From the NCBI RefSeq assembly GCF_000613185.1, contig NZ_CCBB010000003.1:1922001-1986000 (forward strand): DNA of 64,000 nt. Reading direction: 5' to 3'. Every line of letters begins with the position of its first letter. Position 1 is the first letter of the stretch. The translations under genes were made by a program, and so were the position numbers. The DNA is from Mycolicibacterium cosmeticum. Lineage in GTDB: Bacteria > Actinomycetota > Actinomycetes > Mycobacteriales > Mycobacteriaceae. The notes below the pieces were generated by a model. It was not told the origin of the DNA. It did no database searches and worked only from the letters and a program-made list of their open reading frames with translations. Shown one piece after another: positions 26,347-36,393 of this stretch.

Positions 26347-26485
26347 ACGCGATCGCCATCACGGCGTCCAGCCAGAACGCCGGCACATTGTCGAGAGCGG
26401 GCTGCCCCGCGGGGGCGCCACAACCGGGCAGGACCTCGGCCGTGGGGTCGTCGTGGTGCACCACCGCACCGGTGCAGCGGATCAT
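26330..26485 (-). CDS. Small coupled ORF (51 residues)
   Basis: ATG at 26485 shares one base with the stop of the upstream gene (TGATG); the frame runs 51 codons to a TAG. It starts MIRCTGAVVHHDDPTAEVL, has two Cys and a His pair, and ends in a hydrophobic stretch ([17 protein letters not shown]). Strict coupling and the fact that it fills the gap before pfkB favour a real gene. Its tail overlaps pfkB by 17 bases. No family recognised. Confidence 0.5.
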   Translation of the reverse strand: MIRCTGAVVHHDDPTAEVLPGCGAPAGQPALDNVPAFWLDAVMAIAFSAPL

Positions 26486-26745
26486 CAAGCCGCCACGGCG
26501 ACGTCGATCGACAGGGCATCGGCCAGTGCATGCGCCGCGGCCCAGTTACCTTCACAGACCGTGCGGGCGAAGTCCGCGGCGATGCTGCTGTGCACGCCGA
26601 GCTGTGCCAGCCAGTTCGCTACCGTCGTGTCGAGCTGATCGGCCGACACGCAGACACATCGTTCCTGGTGCAGGCGATCGGTGAGAACGTACCTGACGGC
26701 CGGAGTGGCGCCCTTGCGCCGGCTCAAGTAGGTGAAGGTCTTCAT
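26485..26745 (-). CDS. Small hypothetical protein in the dormancy cluster
   Basis: 86 residues, soluble, with three Cys (two in RCVCVS) and an Ala-rich helical C-terminus (CEGNWAAAHALADALSIDV). GAGG lies upstream of the ATG at 26745. A DosR-like box sits 81 bp upstream. It is coupled to the 51-residue ORF. No family recognised. Confidence 0.65.
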   Translation of the reverse strand: MKTFTYLSRRKGATPAVRYVLTDRLHQERCVCVSADQLDTTVANWLAQLGVHSSIAADFARTVCEGNWAAAHALADALSIDVAVAA

Positions 26746-26826
26746 CGGTAGCTCCTCGGTGCGTCCGTCTCTCCATCACATCAATCCGGAGCGCCGTCGG
26801 ATACGGCCGTATATCCCTGTTTCGGA

Positions 26827-26840
26827 GTGTCTTTGGTCCC
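26827..26840. promoter_or_regulatory. DosR-like box (leftward small-gene pair)
   Basis: GTGTCTTTGGTCCC, 81 bp before the ATG at 26745; the right half is a full match. Confidence 0.6.
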
Positions 26841-26871
26841 CGATGCCGGTGGGGTCACGGACCGGCGGTAG

Positions 26872-26885
26872 GGGCCAAAGGCCCT
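26872..26885. promoter_or_regulatory. DosR-like box (DUF1918 gene)
   Basis: GGGCCAAAGGCCCT includes the perfect palindrome GGGCC-AAA-GGCCC. It is 56 bp before the ATG at 26942. Confidence 0.6.
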
Positions 26886-26941
26886 TGTGGGCCGGCGACC
26901 ATCGGCCGAAAATCGAGGTGCGGCAGCGAGAGGAGGGTCAC

Positions 26942-27133
26942 ATGCGTGCCAAGGTGGGTGACTGGCTGATCGTCAAAGGTCCCACCGTGGGCCAACCGGA
27001 GCGGCGCGGCGTGATCACCGATGTGCGGTCCGGTGACGGCGTACCGCCCTACATCGTTCGCTGGCTCGACAGTGATGCCGAGACGATGGTGTTTCCTGGG
27101 CCGGATGCGGTGGTCGAGACGGCGGATGAATAG
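26942..27133 (+). CDS. DUF1918-domain protein
   Basis: 63 residues, one DUF1918 module: MRAKVGDWLIVKG, GVITDVRSGDGVPPYIVRWLD and the terminal MVFPGPDAVV are all hallmarks. The fold is a small beta-barrel (SH3-like), possibly RNA- or protein-binding; the role is unknown. Strong ribosome site AGAGGAGGG. It has its own DosR-like box and no co-directional neighbour. Confidence 0.85.
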   Translation: MRAKVGDWLIVKGPTVGQPERRGVITDVRSGDGVPPYIVRWLDSDAETMVFPGPDAVVETADE

Positions 27134-27151
27134 CGGATCAGGCCGGCCGGT

Positions 27152-27817
27152 TCACGAGGCGGTGACGCCGGCCAGGTGCCGGATGAACCAGTCTCGTGCC
27201 AACAATGCTGCCCGCTCCAGCGTGCCGGGTTCCTCGAATAGGTGTGTGGCGCCGTCGATGACAGCGATGCGGCACTCGGCGGTCATCGCTGCCTGAGCGC
27301 GCCGATTGAGTTCCAGCACGATCTCGTCGCGCCCGCCGACTATCAGCAGGGTCGGCGCGGTGACATCGACCAGTCGCGGGCCTGCGAGATCGGGACGACC
27401 TCCGCGGGACACCACTGCCGCGATGTCGATCCGCTCGTCGGCGGCCGCCGCCAGCGCCGCACCGGCTCCCGTGCTGGCACCGAAGAACCCGATCGGTAAT
27501 CCGGCGGTACCGGGCTGACTCGTGAGCCAGCCGGTGACGTCGACGAGTCGGTGCGCCAACAGCCCGATATCGAAGACATTGGCGCGGTCGGCTTCCTCGG
27601 CGGGGGTGAGCAGGTCGAACAGCAGCGTTGCGAACCCCGCGTCGTTCAGCACTTTCGCGACGTACTGGTTGCGCACGCTGAGTCGGCTGCTACCGCTGCC
27701 ATGCGCGAATATGATTGCGCCGCAGGCATGTTCTGGGACAGTCAGCAAACCGTCCAGGTCGGCGGTGGTGGTTGTCACCCGCACCGGCGCGGTTGTGACA
27801 GCGTGGGACTGCTGCAT
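27152..27817 (-). CDS. Alpha/beta hydrolase (dienelactone hydrolase type)
   Basis: 221 residues from the ATG at 27817 (GGGAGC upstream). The ATG at 27859 overlaps the preceding stop (ATGA) and is an alternative. Motifs: IIFAHGSGSSRLS near residue 40, nucleophile Ser in GFFGASTGAGAAL, acid Asp in VGGRDEIV and His in GATHLFEEPG. Rhodanese or phosphoribosyltransferase domains sometimes fused to this family are absent. Substrate unknown. Last gene of the operon that runs from the Ddn-like gene. Confidence 0.82.
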   Translation of the reverse strand: MQQSHAVTTAPVRVTTTTADLDGLLTVPEHACGAIIFAHGSGSSRLSVRNQYVAKVLNDAGFATLLFDLLTPAEEADRANVFDIGLLAHRLVDVTGWLTSQPGTAGLPIGFFGASTGAGAALAAAADERIDIAAVVSRGGRPDLAGPRLVDVTAPTLLIVGGRDEIVLELNRRAQAAMTAECRIAVIDGATHLFEEPGTLERAALLARDWFIRHLAGVTAS

Positions 27818-27855
27818 GTCAGTGTGCTCCCTGGTAAAGCCCGGTCCAACCGGGG

Positions 27856-28332
27856 TCATTCGTCGACAACAGGACCTTGGTCGGCGTTCTCGATGACGTG
27901 CACAGCCGCCTCCTCTGCAGACGCCGCCCCACCACAGATGCCGAGGTCGGTCGCGATGAGTTCCGCTTCGGTGTCCTCGCCCAGCCCGCGATCGGGGGCG
28001 ACCAGTCGTCCGGCACGGTCGCGTCCGACCTCCTCATGCCGGGGGAACTCGGCCTCCTGTTCGGCGGCATCGGAGCGGCGCAGTTCGGCCTCGTCCAACG
28101 GCACGTTGACGCGTGCCGCCGGATCGGGCTCCTCCTGCGCCAGAAGACGATCCATATCGCCTGACGGGATGAGAGCGTCCGTTCCCACCGGCCGTTCCGA
28201 TGGCGAGAAGCCCTCGTCGAGCGCATCGGTGACGCCGCGGTCCACCAGCGTGTCCTGGGGTTGCAGCTGATCCTCCGTGTCAGAGGCGTCTGGGCCGGTG
28301 ACGGGAGCGCCCGCCAGTTGCGAGTTACTCAT
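27856..28332 (-). CDS. DUF5709-like acidic protein
   Basis: 158 residues rich in Asp, Glu and Pro, with the actinobacterial DUF5709 pattern: EDQLQPQDTLVDRGVTDALDE, FSPSERPVG, RLLAQEEPDP. The C-terminus has a short ordered motif (AEEAAVHVIE). No membrane segment or Cys pair. Function unknown; probably largely disordered. It follows hrp1 by 23 bp on the same strand. Confidence 0.78.
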   Translation of the reverse strand: MSNSQLAGAPVTGPDASDTEDQLQPQDTLVDRGVTDALDEGFSPSERPVGTDALIPSGDMDRLLAQEEPDPAARVNVPLDEAELRRSDAAEQEAEFPRHEEVGRDRAGRLVAPDRGLGEDTEAELIATDLGICGGAASAEEAAVHVIENADQGPVVDE

Positions 28333-28355
28333 CTGCCATTCCTCGTGTGTGCTTG

Positions 28356-28790
28356 TCAGTTGCTGGTGATGGCCGGTTGAGCGCAGATGGCCTTGACGAA
28401 GCCGACGATGGCGTGCTCGGGCAGATGGCGGGCGATGTCGGCCTCACTGACGATGCCGACCAGCCGGTGGTTCTCGATCACCGGCAGCCGGCGTATCTGG
28501 TGCTCCTCCATCACATCGAGCATCTGCTGAATGTCGGCCGTTGCATCGACGTGGTAGACCGCGCCCTGGGCCAGTTCGCCCACCGTCATCGCATCGGGGT
28601 CATGACCACCGCCAAGGCATTTCACGACGATGTCGCGGTCGGTGACCATGCCGTGCAGGCGGTCGTCGTCGCCGCAGATGGGCAGCGCCCCGACGCCCAG
28701 TTCGGCCATGCGGCGCGCCGCCGCGGTGACCGTCTCGTGTTCGCCGACGCAGGTGGCGCCGGTGTGCATGATGTCGCGTGCTGTGGTCAT
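28356..28790 (-). CDS. hrp1: Hypoxic response protein 1 (two CBS domains)
   Basis: 144 residues from the ATG at 28790 (GAGAGGAC upstream), close to the 143 of Rv2626c. Two CBS domains: ARDIMHTGATCVGEHETVTAAA with GMVTDRDIV, then VDATADIQQMLDVM with LVGIVSEADIA. Rv2626c is one of the most strongly DosR-induced proteins, forms a dimer and is partly secreted; its ligand is unsettled because it does not bind AMP like other CBS proteins. It has its own DosR-like box 76 bp upstream, inside the end of the previous gene. Confidence 0.93.
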   Translation of the reverse strand: MTTARDIMHTGATCVGEHETVTAAARRMAELGVGALPICGDDDRLHGMVTDRDIVVKCLGGGHDPDAMTVGELAQGAVYHVDATADIQQMLDVMEEHQIRRLPVIENHRLVGIVSEADIARHLPEHAIVGFVKAICAQPAITSN

Positions 28791-28866
28791 GATGTCCTCT
28801 CGATACGCCATATTCTTGGATCGTCCTGTTCTTCCTGATTCTGGGTCGCCGGCGAGGCGCCCTCTA

Positions 28867-28880
28867 GGGTCCTTAGACCC
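28867..28880. promoter_or_regulatory. DosR-like box inside the stop of the Rv2629-like gene (hrp1 promoter)
   Basis: GGGTCCTTAGACCC is an almost perfect palindrome, extended by CTA on the left. The TAA stop of the Rv2629-like gene (28873-28875) lies in its centre. It is 76 bp before hrp1. Confidence 0.75.
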
Positions 28881-29988
28881 TCGATGGGTTGACCCTCGGG
28901 TAGCGCAACAGCGCCGCCACCCCGTCGGTGAGCGACGGTCCGTCCTGTACCTGCACCACCGATGCGTCCGACGACACGGCCAGGAACGGTAGGGCTTCAT
29001 CGGCCGGCGCCACCCCTTCGGGTGCTTCGCCGAACTCGGAGAGTGAGTCGGCATCCGCTGCGACGATCGTGAGGTCTCGTCCGGTGACGACCGTGGCGCT
29101 GCCCAGCGGCCCGACGATCAGTGTCTCCACGGCACCGTCGGACAACGCCGCACACACGTCCGGTAGACCCTGGACTGCCAGGCCCGACCGGCGCGCGATC
29201 TCGGCCTCGTAGCGGGCCACTGCGTCGGCAGCCCGGTCCTGCTCCAGGCGGGCGAACTCCGCGGCCACCCGCTCGGCGACCTCGGGTTCGGTGGTGCGGC
29301 GGCCGTGTGCGCCGCCCGGAAGGGGCACGGCCAGGGTGCCGATCCGGGGCGGCAGCGCCGAGATCAACTCGGTTCGGGCCCGGACTTCACCGCAGACGAA
29401 GACGATGGCGGCGCCGCAGCTATCCACGGCAGCGGTGACGTGTTCGGCGACGAGACGGATGTTCATCCGCACCGCCTCCTCGGCGGAGTGCTCGACATCG
29501 CCGTAACCGTGCCAGCCCGCGGCCGCCGGTTTGTGGACCGGAAAGCCGGGACCCTCAACGGTTTCGATGTGAGTTCCGTGGTGTCCGTGCACTGCGAGGT
29601 CGGCACCGAGGTGATCGACGGATGCGAATACGTACGGCGGGTGTGATGCCGAAACTGCCAGCACGGGAAGCAGATACGGGTAGGGGGACACGCGCAGAAC
29701 CGTGGCCCGCGGTACCGTGCCGAGTTGCTTGTCGAGCAGCACGCCGTCGGGCCCGGCGATGATCAAGCGGCCCTTTCGGCCCACTGCCGGGAAGCTGCGG
29801 ACCGCGGCGCGTTGCAAGGTGGCGATCACGTCTGCGGCCACCCCTTTGTCCTCCAGTTCCCTGGAGATGGTCGTCCAGCGGGCATGTGCCTGTTGCACCG
29901 CGTCGTGTGTTTCGTGGCTGTCGTCGATGAGCAGCGAAACGAACGGCCCGCGTGCCTTGGTGAGTGTGTGCAGGGCGTTATCGGTCAT
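28873..29988 (-). CDS. Rv2629-like protein (eRF1/baeRF-type fold)
   Basis: 371 residues from the ATG at 29988 (AAGGAGG site), near the length of Rv2629. Features include FVSLLIDDSHETHD, YVFASVDHLGADLAVHG, the central GYGDVEHSAEEAVRMN and VFVCGEVRARTELI, matching bacterial relatives of archaeal/eukaryotic release factor 1 domains 2 and 3. The ribosome-binding GGQ loop is not visible. Rv2629 is in the DosR regulon; its role may be on stalled ribosomes or RNA. It overlaps the Ddn-like gene by 11 bases. Confidence 0.87.
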   Translation of the reverse strand: MTDNALHTLTKARGPFVSLLIDDSHETHDAVQQAHARWTTISRELEDKGVAADVIATLQRAAVRSFPAVGRKGRLIIAGPDGVLLDKQLGTVPRATVLRVSPYPYLLPVLAVSASHPPYVFASVDHLGADLAVHGHHGTHIETVEGPGFPVHKPAAAGWHGYGDVEHSAEEAVRMNIRLVAEHVTAAVDSCGAAIVFVCGEVRARTELISALPPRIGTLAVPLPGGAHGRRTTEPEVAERVAAEFARLEQDRAADAVARYEAEIARRSGLAVQGLPDVCAALSDGAVETLIVGPLGSATVVTGRDLTIVAADADSLSEFGEAPEGVAPADEALPFLAVSSDASVVQVQDGPSLTDGVAALLRYPRVNPSRV

Positions 29989-30409
29989 GTCGGGCCTCCT
30001 TGGTGTCGGTCGCCAGGTCGAATTCGGCGAACTGGTCGATCCCGAAGCGTTCGAATACTCGCCGCCGCCGCGCAGGCAGCGCGGCGGCGGCCGCGGCACT
30101 GTCGATGACGCGGGGGTTGGTTGCCTCGTGGCGTTCGCCGCCGACGGTGACGGTGGCGGTTCCTGCGGTGCGGGCGTTGAGGAGCCAGTCCGTGTCGGCG
30201 CCGTAGGGCAGCGGGATGAGCAAGCCGGTCGCGGTGGGGATCGCCACGACCGGGGTTCGATGAACCTTGCCGGTGCGGCGCCCGACGTGCTGGATCACCG
30301 AGGCGTACCAGTGTTTACGGCCCGCCAGTTTCAGCATCAGCGGATTGAGCAGACGTTTGTTGAACCTGCGCAGCGTCGAATGGGCCGGTTGAGTGGAGTT
30401 GTTCGGCAT
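29978..30409 (-). CDS. Deazaflavin-dependent nitroreductase-family protein (Ddn-like)
   Basis: 143 residues from the ATG at 30409. Matches the F420-dependent Ddn/DUF385 family: GRKHWYASVIQHVGRRTGKVHRTPVVAIP, LLIPLPYGADTDWLLNARTAG and the C-terminal RRRVFERFGIDQF. Members bind F420H2 and reduce quinones or nitroimidazoles at the membrane. It leads an operon with the Rv2629-like gene and hrp1. A box lies 58 bp upstream. Confidence 0.87.
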   Translation of the reverse strand: MPNNSTQPAHSTLRRFNKRLLNPLMLKLAGRKHWYASVIQHVGRRTGKVHRTPVVAIPTATGLLIPLPYGADTDWLLNARTAGTATVTVGGERHEATNPRVIDSAAAAAALPARRRRVFERFGIDQFAEFDLATDTKEARHDR

Positions 30410-30467
30410 CTCTTGATGGTGATCGAACGTGACGTTCGTGAGCAGGGGTAAAGGGCACCCGCCGTCG

Positions 30468-30481
30468 AGGACCAAAGTCCC
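30468..30481. promoter_or_regulatory. DosR-like box (leftward Ddn-like operon)
   Basis: AGGACCAAAGTCCC continues as TTGG, a full match except the first base. It is 58 bp before the ATG at 30409. Confidence 0.7.
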
Positions 30482-30493
30482 TTGGGCGCACAG

Positions 30494-30507
30494 GTGACTT
30501 TGGTCTC
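30494..30507. promoter_or_regulatory. DosR-like box (rightward acyl-CoA synthetase operon)
   Basis: GTGACTTTGGTCTC, 58 bp before the ATG at 30566. It forms a back-to-back pair with the box at 30468. Confidence 0.68.
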
Positions 30508-30565
30508 TATGCCCCCTTCGGCCCGCCGGAACACGATGGGTGAGCACCTTCCGGAGGGAGTGACG

Positions 30566-30831
30566 ATGGGTACCGCGACCACCCGCCCCAGCCTGTCCCG
30601 AAGCCAGCTCGACAACGTGGCCTGGCAGTTTCTTCGATCGGAGTTCACCGGCGAGGTCTACGCACATTGGCCCATCGACCGTCGGCTCGAGGCGTTCCTG
30701 CTGCATCGCGGCTACCGGCAGTTGCGCGACGACGGCACGGCTTGCAGCGCATTGCTGGACTGCGTGATGGCCAACTTGCCGGTCGCCGCGCAGATCGGCG
30801 TGCTACCGGCACACAACGCCGGACCGTCGTC

Positions 30832-30835
<4 letters not shown>
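30566..30835 (+). CDS. Small hypothetical protein leading the acyl-CoA synthetase operon
   Basis: 89 residues from the ATG at 30566, chosen for the GGAGGGAG ribosome site. Soluble and helical, with aromatic and charged patterns (NVAWQFLRSEF, WPIDRRLEAFLLHRGY) and two Cys near the end. Its stop overlaps the next start (GTGA). No family recognised; being first in a metabolic operon suggests a regulatory or accessory subunit. Confidence 0.68.
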
Positions 30836-32630
<1,795 letters not shown>

Positions 32631-32634
<4 letters not shown>

Positions 32635-33620
32635 TCACGCGTGACGCGGCGAACGCCCTCCTTTCCGACATGATCCGGGTCCGCCGGATGGAAGAGAAAT
32701 GCGCCGAGCTGTACGGCGAGGGCCAGATCCGCGGTTTCCTGCACCTGTATGTGGGTGAAGAAGCGGTCGCCGCCGGCTCGATCCGGGCCCTCGACGCCGA
32801 CGATGCCGTCGTCTCCACCTACCGCGAACACGCGCATGCCCTGCTGCGCGGTGTCCCCATGACGTCGATCATGGCCGAGATGTTCGGCAAGGTGCAGGGC
32901 TGCTCACGTGGCCGGGGCGGCTCCATGCACCTGTTCGACGCCGAACGGAAGTTCTACGGGGGCAATGCCATCGTGGGTGGTGGCTTGCCCCTGGCCGTGG
33001 GCCTGGCATTCGCCGACAGGCAGTTGCGCCGCGACCGGATCACGGCATGCTACTTCGGTGATGGGGCCGTGGCGGAGGGGGCATTCCACGAATCGCTGAA
33101 CATGGCGGCCCTCTGGCGGCTGCCGGTCTTGTTCTGTTGTGAGAACAACCTCTATGCCATGGGCACCGCGCTCGCACGTGCCCAGTCACAGACCGACCTG
33201 ACCGTCAAAGCCGGCGCGTACAACGTGCCGACCTTGGCCGTCGACGGCATGGACGTGGCGGCGTGTCATACCGCGGCCCAGCAGGGTGCCGCGCACATTC
33301 GGGCCGACGGTGGGCCGTTCTTCCTGGAGTTCCGCACCTATCGCTTTCGCGCGCATTCGATGTTCGATCCCGAGTTGTATCGCGACAAGTCCGAGATCGA
33401 GCAATGGCGCAGGCGTGATCCGATCGGCACGTTCGGTGACCGGTGCATGCACGACGGCGTGCTGTCCGCGGCCGACATCGACGCACTCGAGCGGTCGGCG
33501 GATGCCGAGGTGCAAGACGCCGTGGCGTTCGCCGAAGCCGGAACCTTCGAGGACATCGGCGATCTCACCCGCGACGTGCTGACTCCCACTCCAACTCCGA
33601 CTGCCGGGCGGGTGCCATGA
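32631..33620 (+). CDS. pdhA: 2-oxoacid dehydrogenase E1 component, alpha subunit (pyruvate or acetoin type)
   Basis: 329 residues from the GTG at 32631. Conserved: [31 protein letters not shown], the TPP motif [17 protein letters not shown] ending in CENN, and the [14 protein letters not shown] segment. With the beta subunit it decarboxylates pyruvate (or cleaves acetoin) and acylates the E2 lipoyl group. Sequence alone does not separate pyruvate from acetoin dehydrogenase. Coupled at both ends (GTGA, ATGA). Confidence 0.88.
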
Positions 33621-34594
33621 AGACGAGCTATCGCGCCGCGGTGCACGAGGCGATGCGGGACGCCCTGCGCGCGGATTCGCGGGTCGTCCTGATGGGGGAG
33701 GACATCGGTCGGTATGGCGGCACCTACGCGGCCTCCAAGGGGCTCCTGGACGAGTTCGGGACCGAGCGGGTGCGCGATACACCGCTGTCGGAACTCGGTT
33801 TCGTCGGTGTCGGCATCGGTGCGGCGCTGGGTGGGTTGCTTCCGATCGTCGAAGTGATGACCGTCAACTTCAGCCTGCTCGCCCTGGATCAGATCGTGAA
33901 CACGGCGGCGGCCTTGCGGCACATGTCGGGCGGACAGTTCTCCGTACCGCTGGTGGTGCGGATGGCAACCGGCGCGGGACGGCAACTGGCGGCCCAACAT
34001 TCACACAGTCTTGAAGGCTGGTATGCCCACATCCCGGGTATCAAGGTGGTCGCGCCGGCGACGGTGGCGGACGCCTACGGCATGCTGACCGCCGCCGTGC
34101 AGGACCCTGACCCGGTGATCGTGTTCGAACACGTTCAGCTCTATAACAGCTCGGCCGATGTGGAGGCACTGAACCCGACCGACATCACCGGCGCAGCGGT
34201 CCGTAGGACCGGGACCGCTGTCACCGTCATCACCTATGGCGGATCCCTGCCCAAAGTGCTCGACGCCGCCGACCGCCTGGCCCTGGACGGAATCGACTGC
34301 GAAGTGGTCGATCTGCGGGTGCTCCGTCCGTTGGACAGCGCCACCTTTCTGGATTCGGTGCGCAAAACGCACCGCGCCGTCGTGGTCGACGAAGCGTGGC
34401 GGACCGGAAGCCTGGCCGCCGAGGTGGTCGCCCAGATCGCCGAGGGGGCGTTCTTCGACCTCGACGCCCCGGTCGCCAGGGTTTGCAGTGCGGAAGTGCC
34501 GATGCCCTATGCCCGCCATCTGGAGCAGGCCGCGCTGCCGCAGCCGGACACCATCGTCGCCGCGGTCAAGGGGTTGTTCGGGAGACCGTCGTGA
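33617..34594 (+). CDS. pdhB: 2-oxoacid dehydrogenase E1 component, beta subunit
   Basis: 325 residues from the ATG at 33617 (ATGA overlap). Typical E1-beta sequence: [79 protein letters not shown], and in the C-terminal domain [10 protein letters not shown]. It forms the alpha2-beta2 TPP enzyme with the preceding product. The GTGA with E2 continues the coupled run. Confidence 0.9.
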   Translation: MKTSYRAAVHEAMRDALRADSRVVLMGEDIGRYGGTYAASKGLLDEFGTERVRDTPLSELGFVGVGIGAALGGLLPIVEVMTVNFSLLALDQIVNTAAALRHMSGGQFSVPLVVRMATGAGRQLAAQHSHSLEGWYAHIPGIKVVAPATVADAYGMLTAAVQDPDPVIVFEHVQLYNSSADVEALNPTDITGAAVRRTGTAVTVITYGGSLPKVLDAADRLALDGIDCEVVDLRVLRPLDSATFLDSVRKTHRAVVVDEAWRTGSLAAEVVAQIAEGAFFDLDAPVARVCSAEVPMPYARHLEQAALPQPDTIVAAVKGLFGRPS

Positions 34595-35736
34595 TCGAGT
34601 TCAAGATGCCGGCCCTCGGCTCGGACATGGACGAGGGCACGCTGAACGAGTGGCTCGTGGAGCCGGGTGACCCGGTTCACCGCGGCCAGGTGGTCGCGGT
34701 GGTCGAAACCACCAAAGCGGCCGTCGAGGTGGAGTGTTGGCACGACGGCACCGTGGGGGAACTGCTGGTCCCGGTCGGCCAGACCGTTTCGGTGGGAGCG
34801 CCGCTGGCCACCTTGCTCGAGGCGGGAGAGAGCGCGAACGTCCCGGCGGCACCGGTGCCGGCGGCGGTGGGCGCGCCGTCGGTGTCCGCCGGCCCCGAGC
34901 ATCGCCGATGGGTGTCGCCGGCCGCCCGCCGACTGGCGCAGTCACGGCATGTCGACCTCGACTCGGTCACCGGATCCGGGCCCCAGGGGGCGGTGACCAT
35001 CAGCGATGTCGAACGCGCTGCGACCGCCCCGGCTCCGGTGACCGGCCGACGCGTGGCGGCGAGTCGCGCCACCGAGATGAGGAAGTCGATCGCGGCGGCG
35101 ATGGGGCGTTCCAAGCGCGAGATACCGCACTACTACCTCGCTCACGAGGTCGTCATGGACACCATGCTGAGCTTTCTCGATGAGCGCAATGCCCAACGAT
35201 CCGTCACCGAACGCGTGCTGCCGGCGGCGTTGTTGGTCAAGGCGGTTGCCGTTGCGGCCCAGCGTTTTCCCGAGTTCAACGGGTTCTGGCGCGACGGTGA
35301 GTTCCGCGCCGCCGACGGCGTGCACGTCGGGGTGGCCATCGCGCTGCGCGGCGGTGGACTCGTGGCACCCGCCATTCACGCCGTGCCGGAAAAAGGCCTC
35401 GACGAGGTGATGGCCGCACTGACCGACGTCGTGGCCCGGGCTCGGGCCGGGTCGATGCGCAGCTCCGAGATGTCGGATCCGACCATCACCATCACCAATC
35501 TGGGCGATCAGGGGGTGGACACCGTCTTCGGTGTCATCTATCCGCCGCAAGTGGCCCTCGTCGGCTTCGGTACACCCGCACCACGGGTGCGTGCCGTCGA
35601 CGGGGGAATCCGCATCGCAACCACCGTGCACGCGACCCTGGCCGCCGATCACCGCGCCAGTGACGGTCACCGCGGGGCACTCTTTCTCGCCGCGATCGAC
35701 GAACTTCTGCAGCAACCGCGCACGTTGGAAGGGTGA
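34591..35736 (+). CDS. Dihydrolipoamide acyltransferase (E2) component
   Basis: 381 residues from the GTG at 34591. Residues 1-75 are one lipoyl domain with the target Lys in [13 protein letters not shown] Pro/Ala linker leads to the E1/E3-binding domain ([25 protein letters not shown], about 110-140). The catalytic domain ends with ADHRASDG, the HxxxDG motif. It transfers the acyl group from lipoate to CoA. No E3 gene is nearby, so the general Lpd probably serves. Confidence 0.9.
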   Translation: MIEFKMPALGSDMDEGTLNEWLVEPGDPVHRGQVVAVVETTKAAVEVECWHDGTVGELLVPVGQTVSVGAPLATLLEAGESANVPAAPVPAAVGAPSVSAGPEHRRWVSPAARRLAQSRHVDLDSVTGSGPQGAVTISDVERAATAPAPVTGRRVAASRATEMRKSIAAAMGRSKREIPHYYLAHEVVMDTMLSFLDERNAQRSVTERVLPAALLVKAVAVAAQRFPEFNGFWRDGEFRAADGVHVGVAIALRGGGLVAPAIHAVPEKGLDEVMAALTDVVARARAGSMRSSEMSDPTITITNLGDQGVDTVFGVIYPPQVALVGFGTPAPRVRAVDGGIRIATTVHATLAADHRASDGHRGALFLAAIDELLQQPRTLEG

Positions 35737-35743
35737 GGACCGG

Positions 35744-36013
35744 ATGACCACCGACGAGACTCGCGAACAGCTACTGTCAGCGCTGCTGGACATCGCGCCC
35801 GAGGTCGACACCGACGCCATCGACGACCACGCGCCGTTGCGGCGTCAGGTCGACCTCGACTCGATGGATTGGCTGCGCTTCCTGCGCGGGGTACACCAGC
35901 GGTTCGGTGTCGACATCCCCGAGGCCGACTACGACAAATTGCAGAGCCTGGCCGACCTCGTCGGGTACGTGTTCAGTCGAACGGAACTTCGCTCCAGGTC
36001 CTCCTTCTCGTGA
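35744..36013 (+). CDS. Acyl carrier protein (phosphopantetheine-binding)
   Basis: 89 residues from the ATG at 35744, seven bases after the E2 stop, with GGTGAGGA upstream. Four-helix ACP pattern with the 4'-phosphopantetheine Ser at residue 40 in VDLDSMDWLRF, preceded by DDHAPLRRQ. ACP genes in fermentative or acetoin operons are uncommon. It could receive acyl groups from the synthetase or lipoyl E2 for lipid or polyketide use. Its last 41 bases overlap the convergent zinc-ribbon gene. Confidence 0.83.
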   Translation: MTTDETREQLLSALLDIAPEVDTDAIDDHAPLRRQVDLDSMDWLRFLRGVHQRFGVDIPEADYDKLQSLADLVGYVFSRTELRSRSSFS

Positions 36014-36254
36014 TACGTGCGTCCGCGGCGAGCTGACGCGCCGCGAGCGCGCGCAGGCGGGTTTCGGCCGCCTGCTTACGTACCTGCCGCGCGCGGGCGA
36101 CGGTCTGCCGGGCGAGCACCTTCCCGTCGCCGGGATCTCCCTGAACCCGCGCTCGGTAGGCCCGCTGCCTGCAGGCATTGCCGCAGTATTGCGCATCGGC
36201 ACGACCGTAGAAGGTCGTGCCGCACTGCCAACAATGCAACCGCTGCGCGGCCAT
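35973..36254 (-). CDS. Small zinc-ribbon-like protein
   Basis: 93 residues from the ATG at 36254. The N-terminus has a probable zinc-binding pattern (CWQCGTTFYGRADAQYCGNACRQRAY: Cys-x2-Cys ... Cys-x3-Cys), followed by a strongly basic, Arg-rich helical tail (VARARQVRKQAAETRLRAL). It could bind nucleic acid. Longer upstream starts are open but look non-coding. No clear operon partner; it overlaps the ACP gene end. Confidence 0.68.
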   Translation of the reverse strand: MAAQRLHCWQCGTTFYGRADAQYCGNACRQRAYRARVQGDPGDGKVLARQTVARARQVRKQAAETRLRALAARQLAADARITRRRTWSEVPFD

Positions 36255-36393
36255 GGCTGACACGTTACCGCTATCCGTAACGGTATGCGCCCTGACCTGC
36301 TCATTTCCCGGAATATTGACGGCGGTGACTCTTTTCTTGGCGCCGATTTGCTGGCAGACTCGGACCAGGTAATCCGGTGGCGCAGGGGAACGG

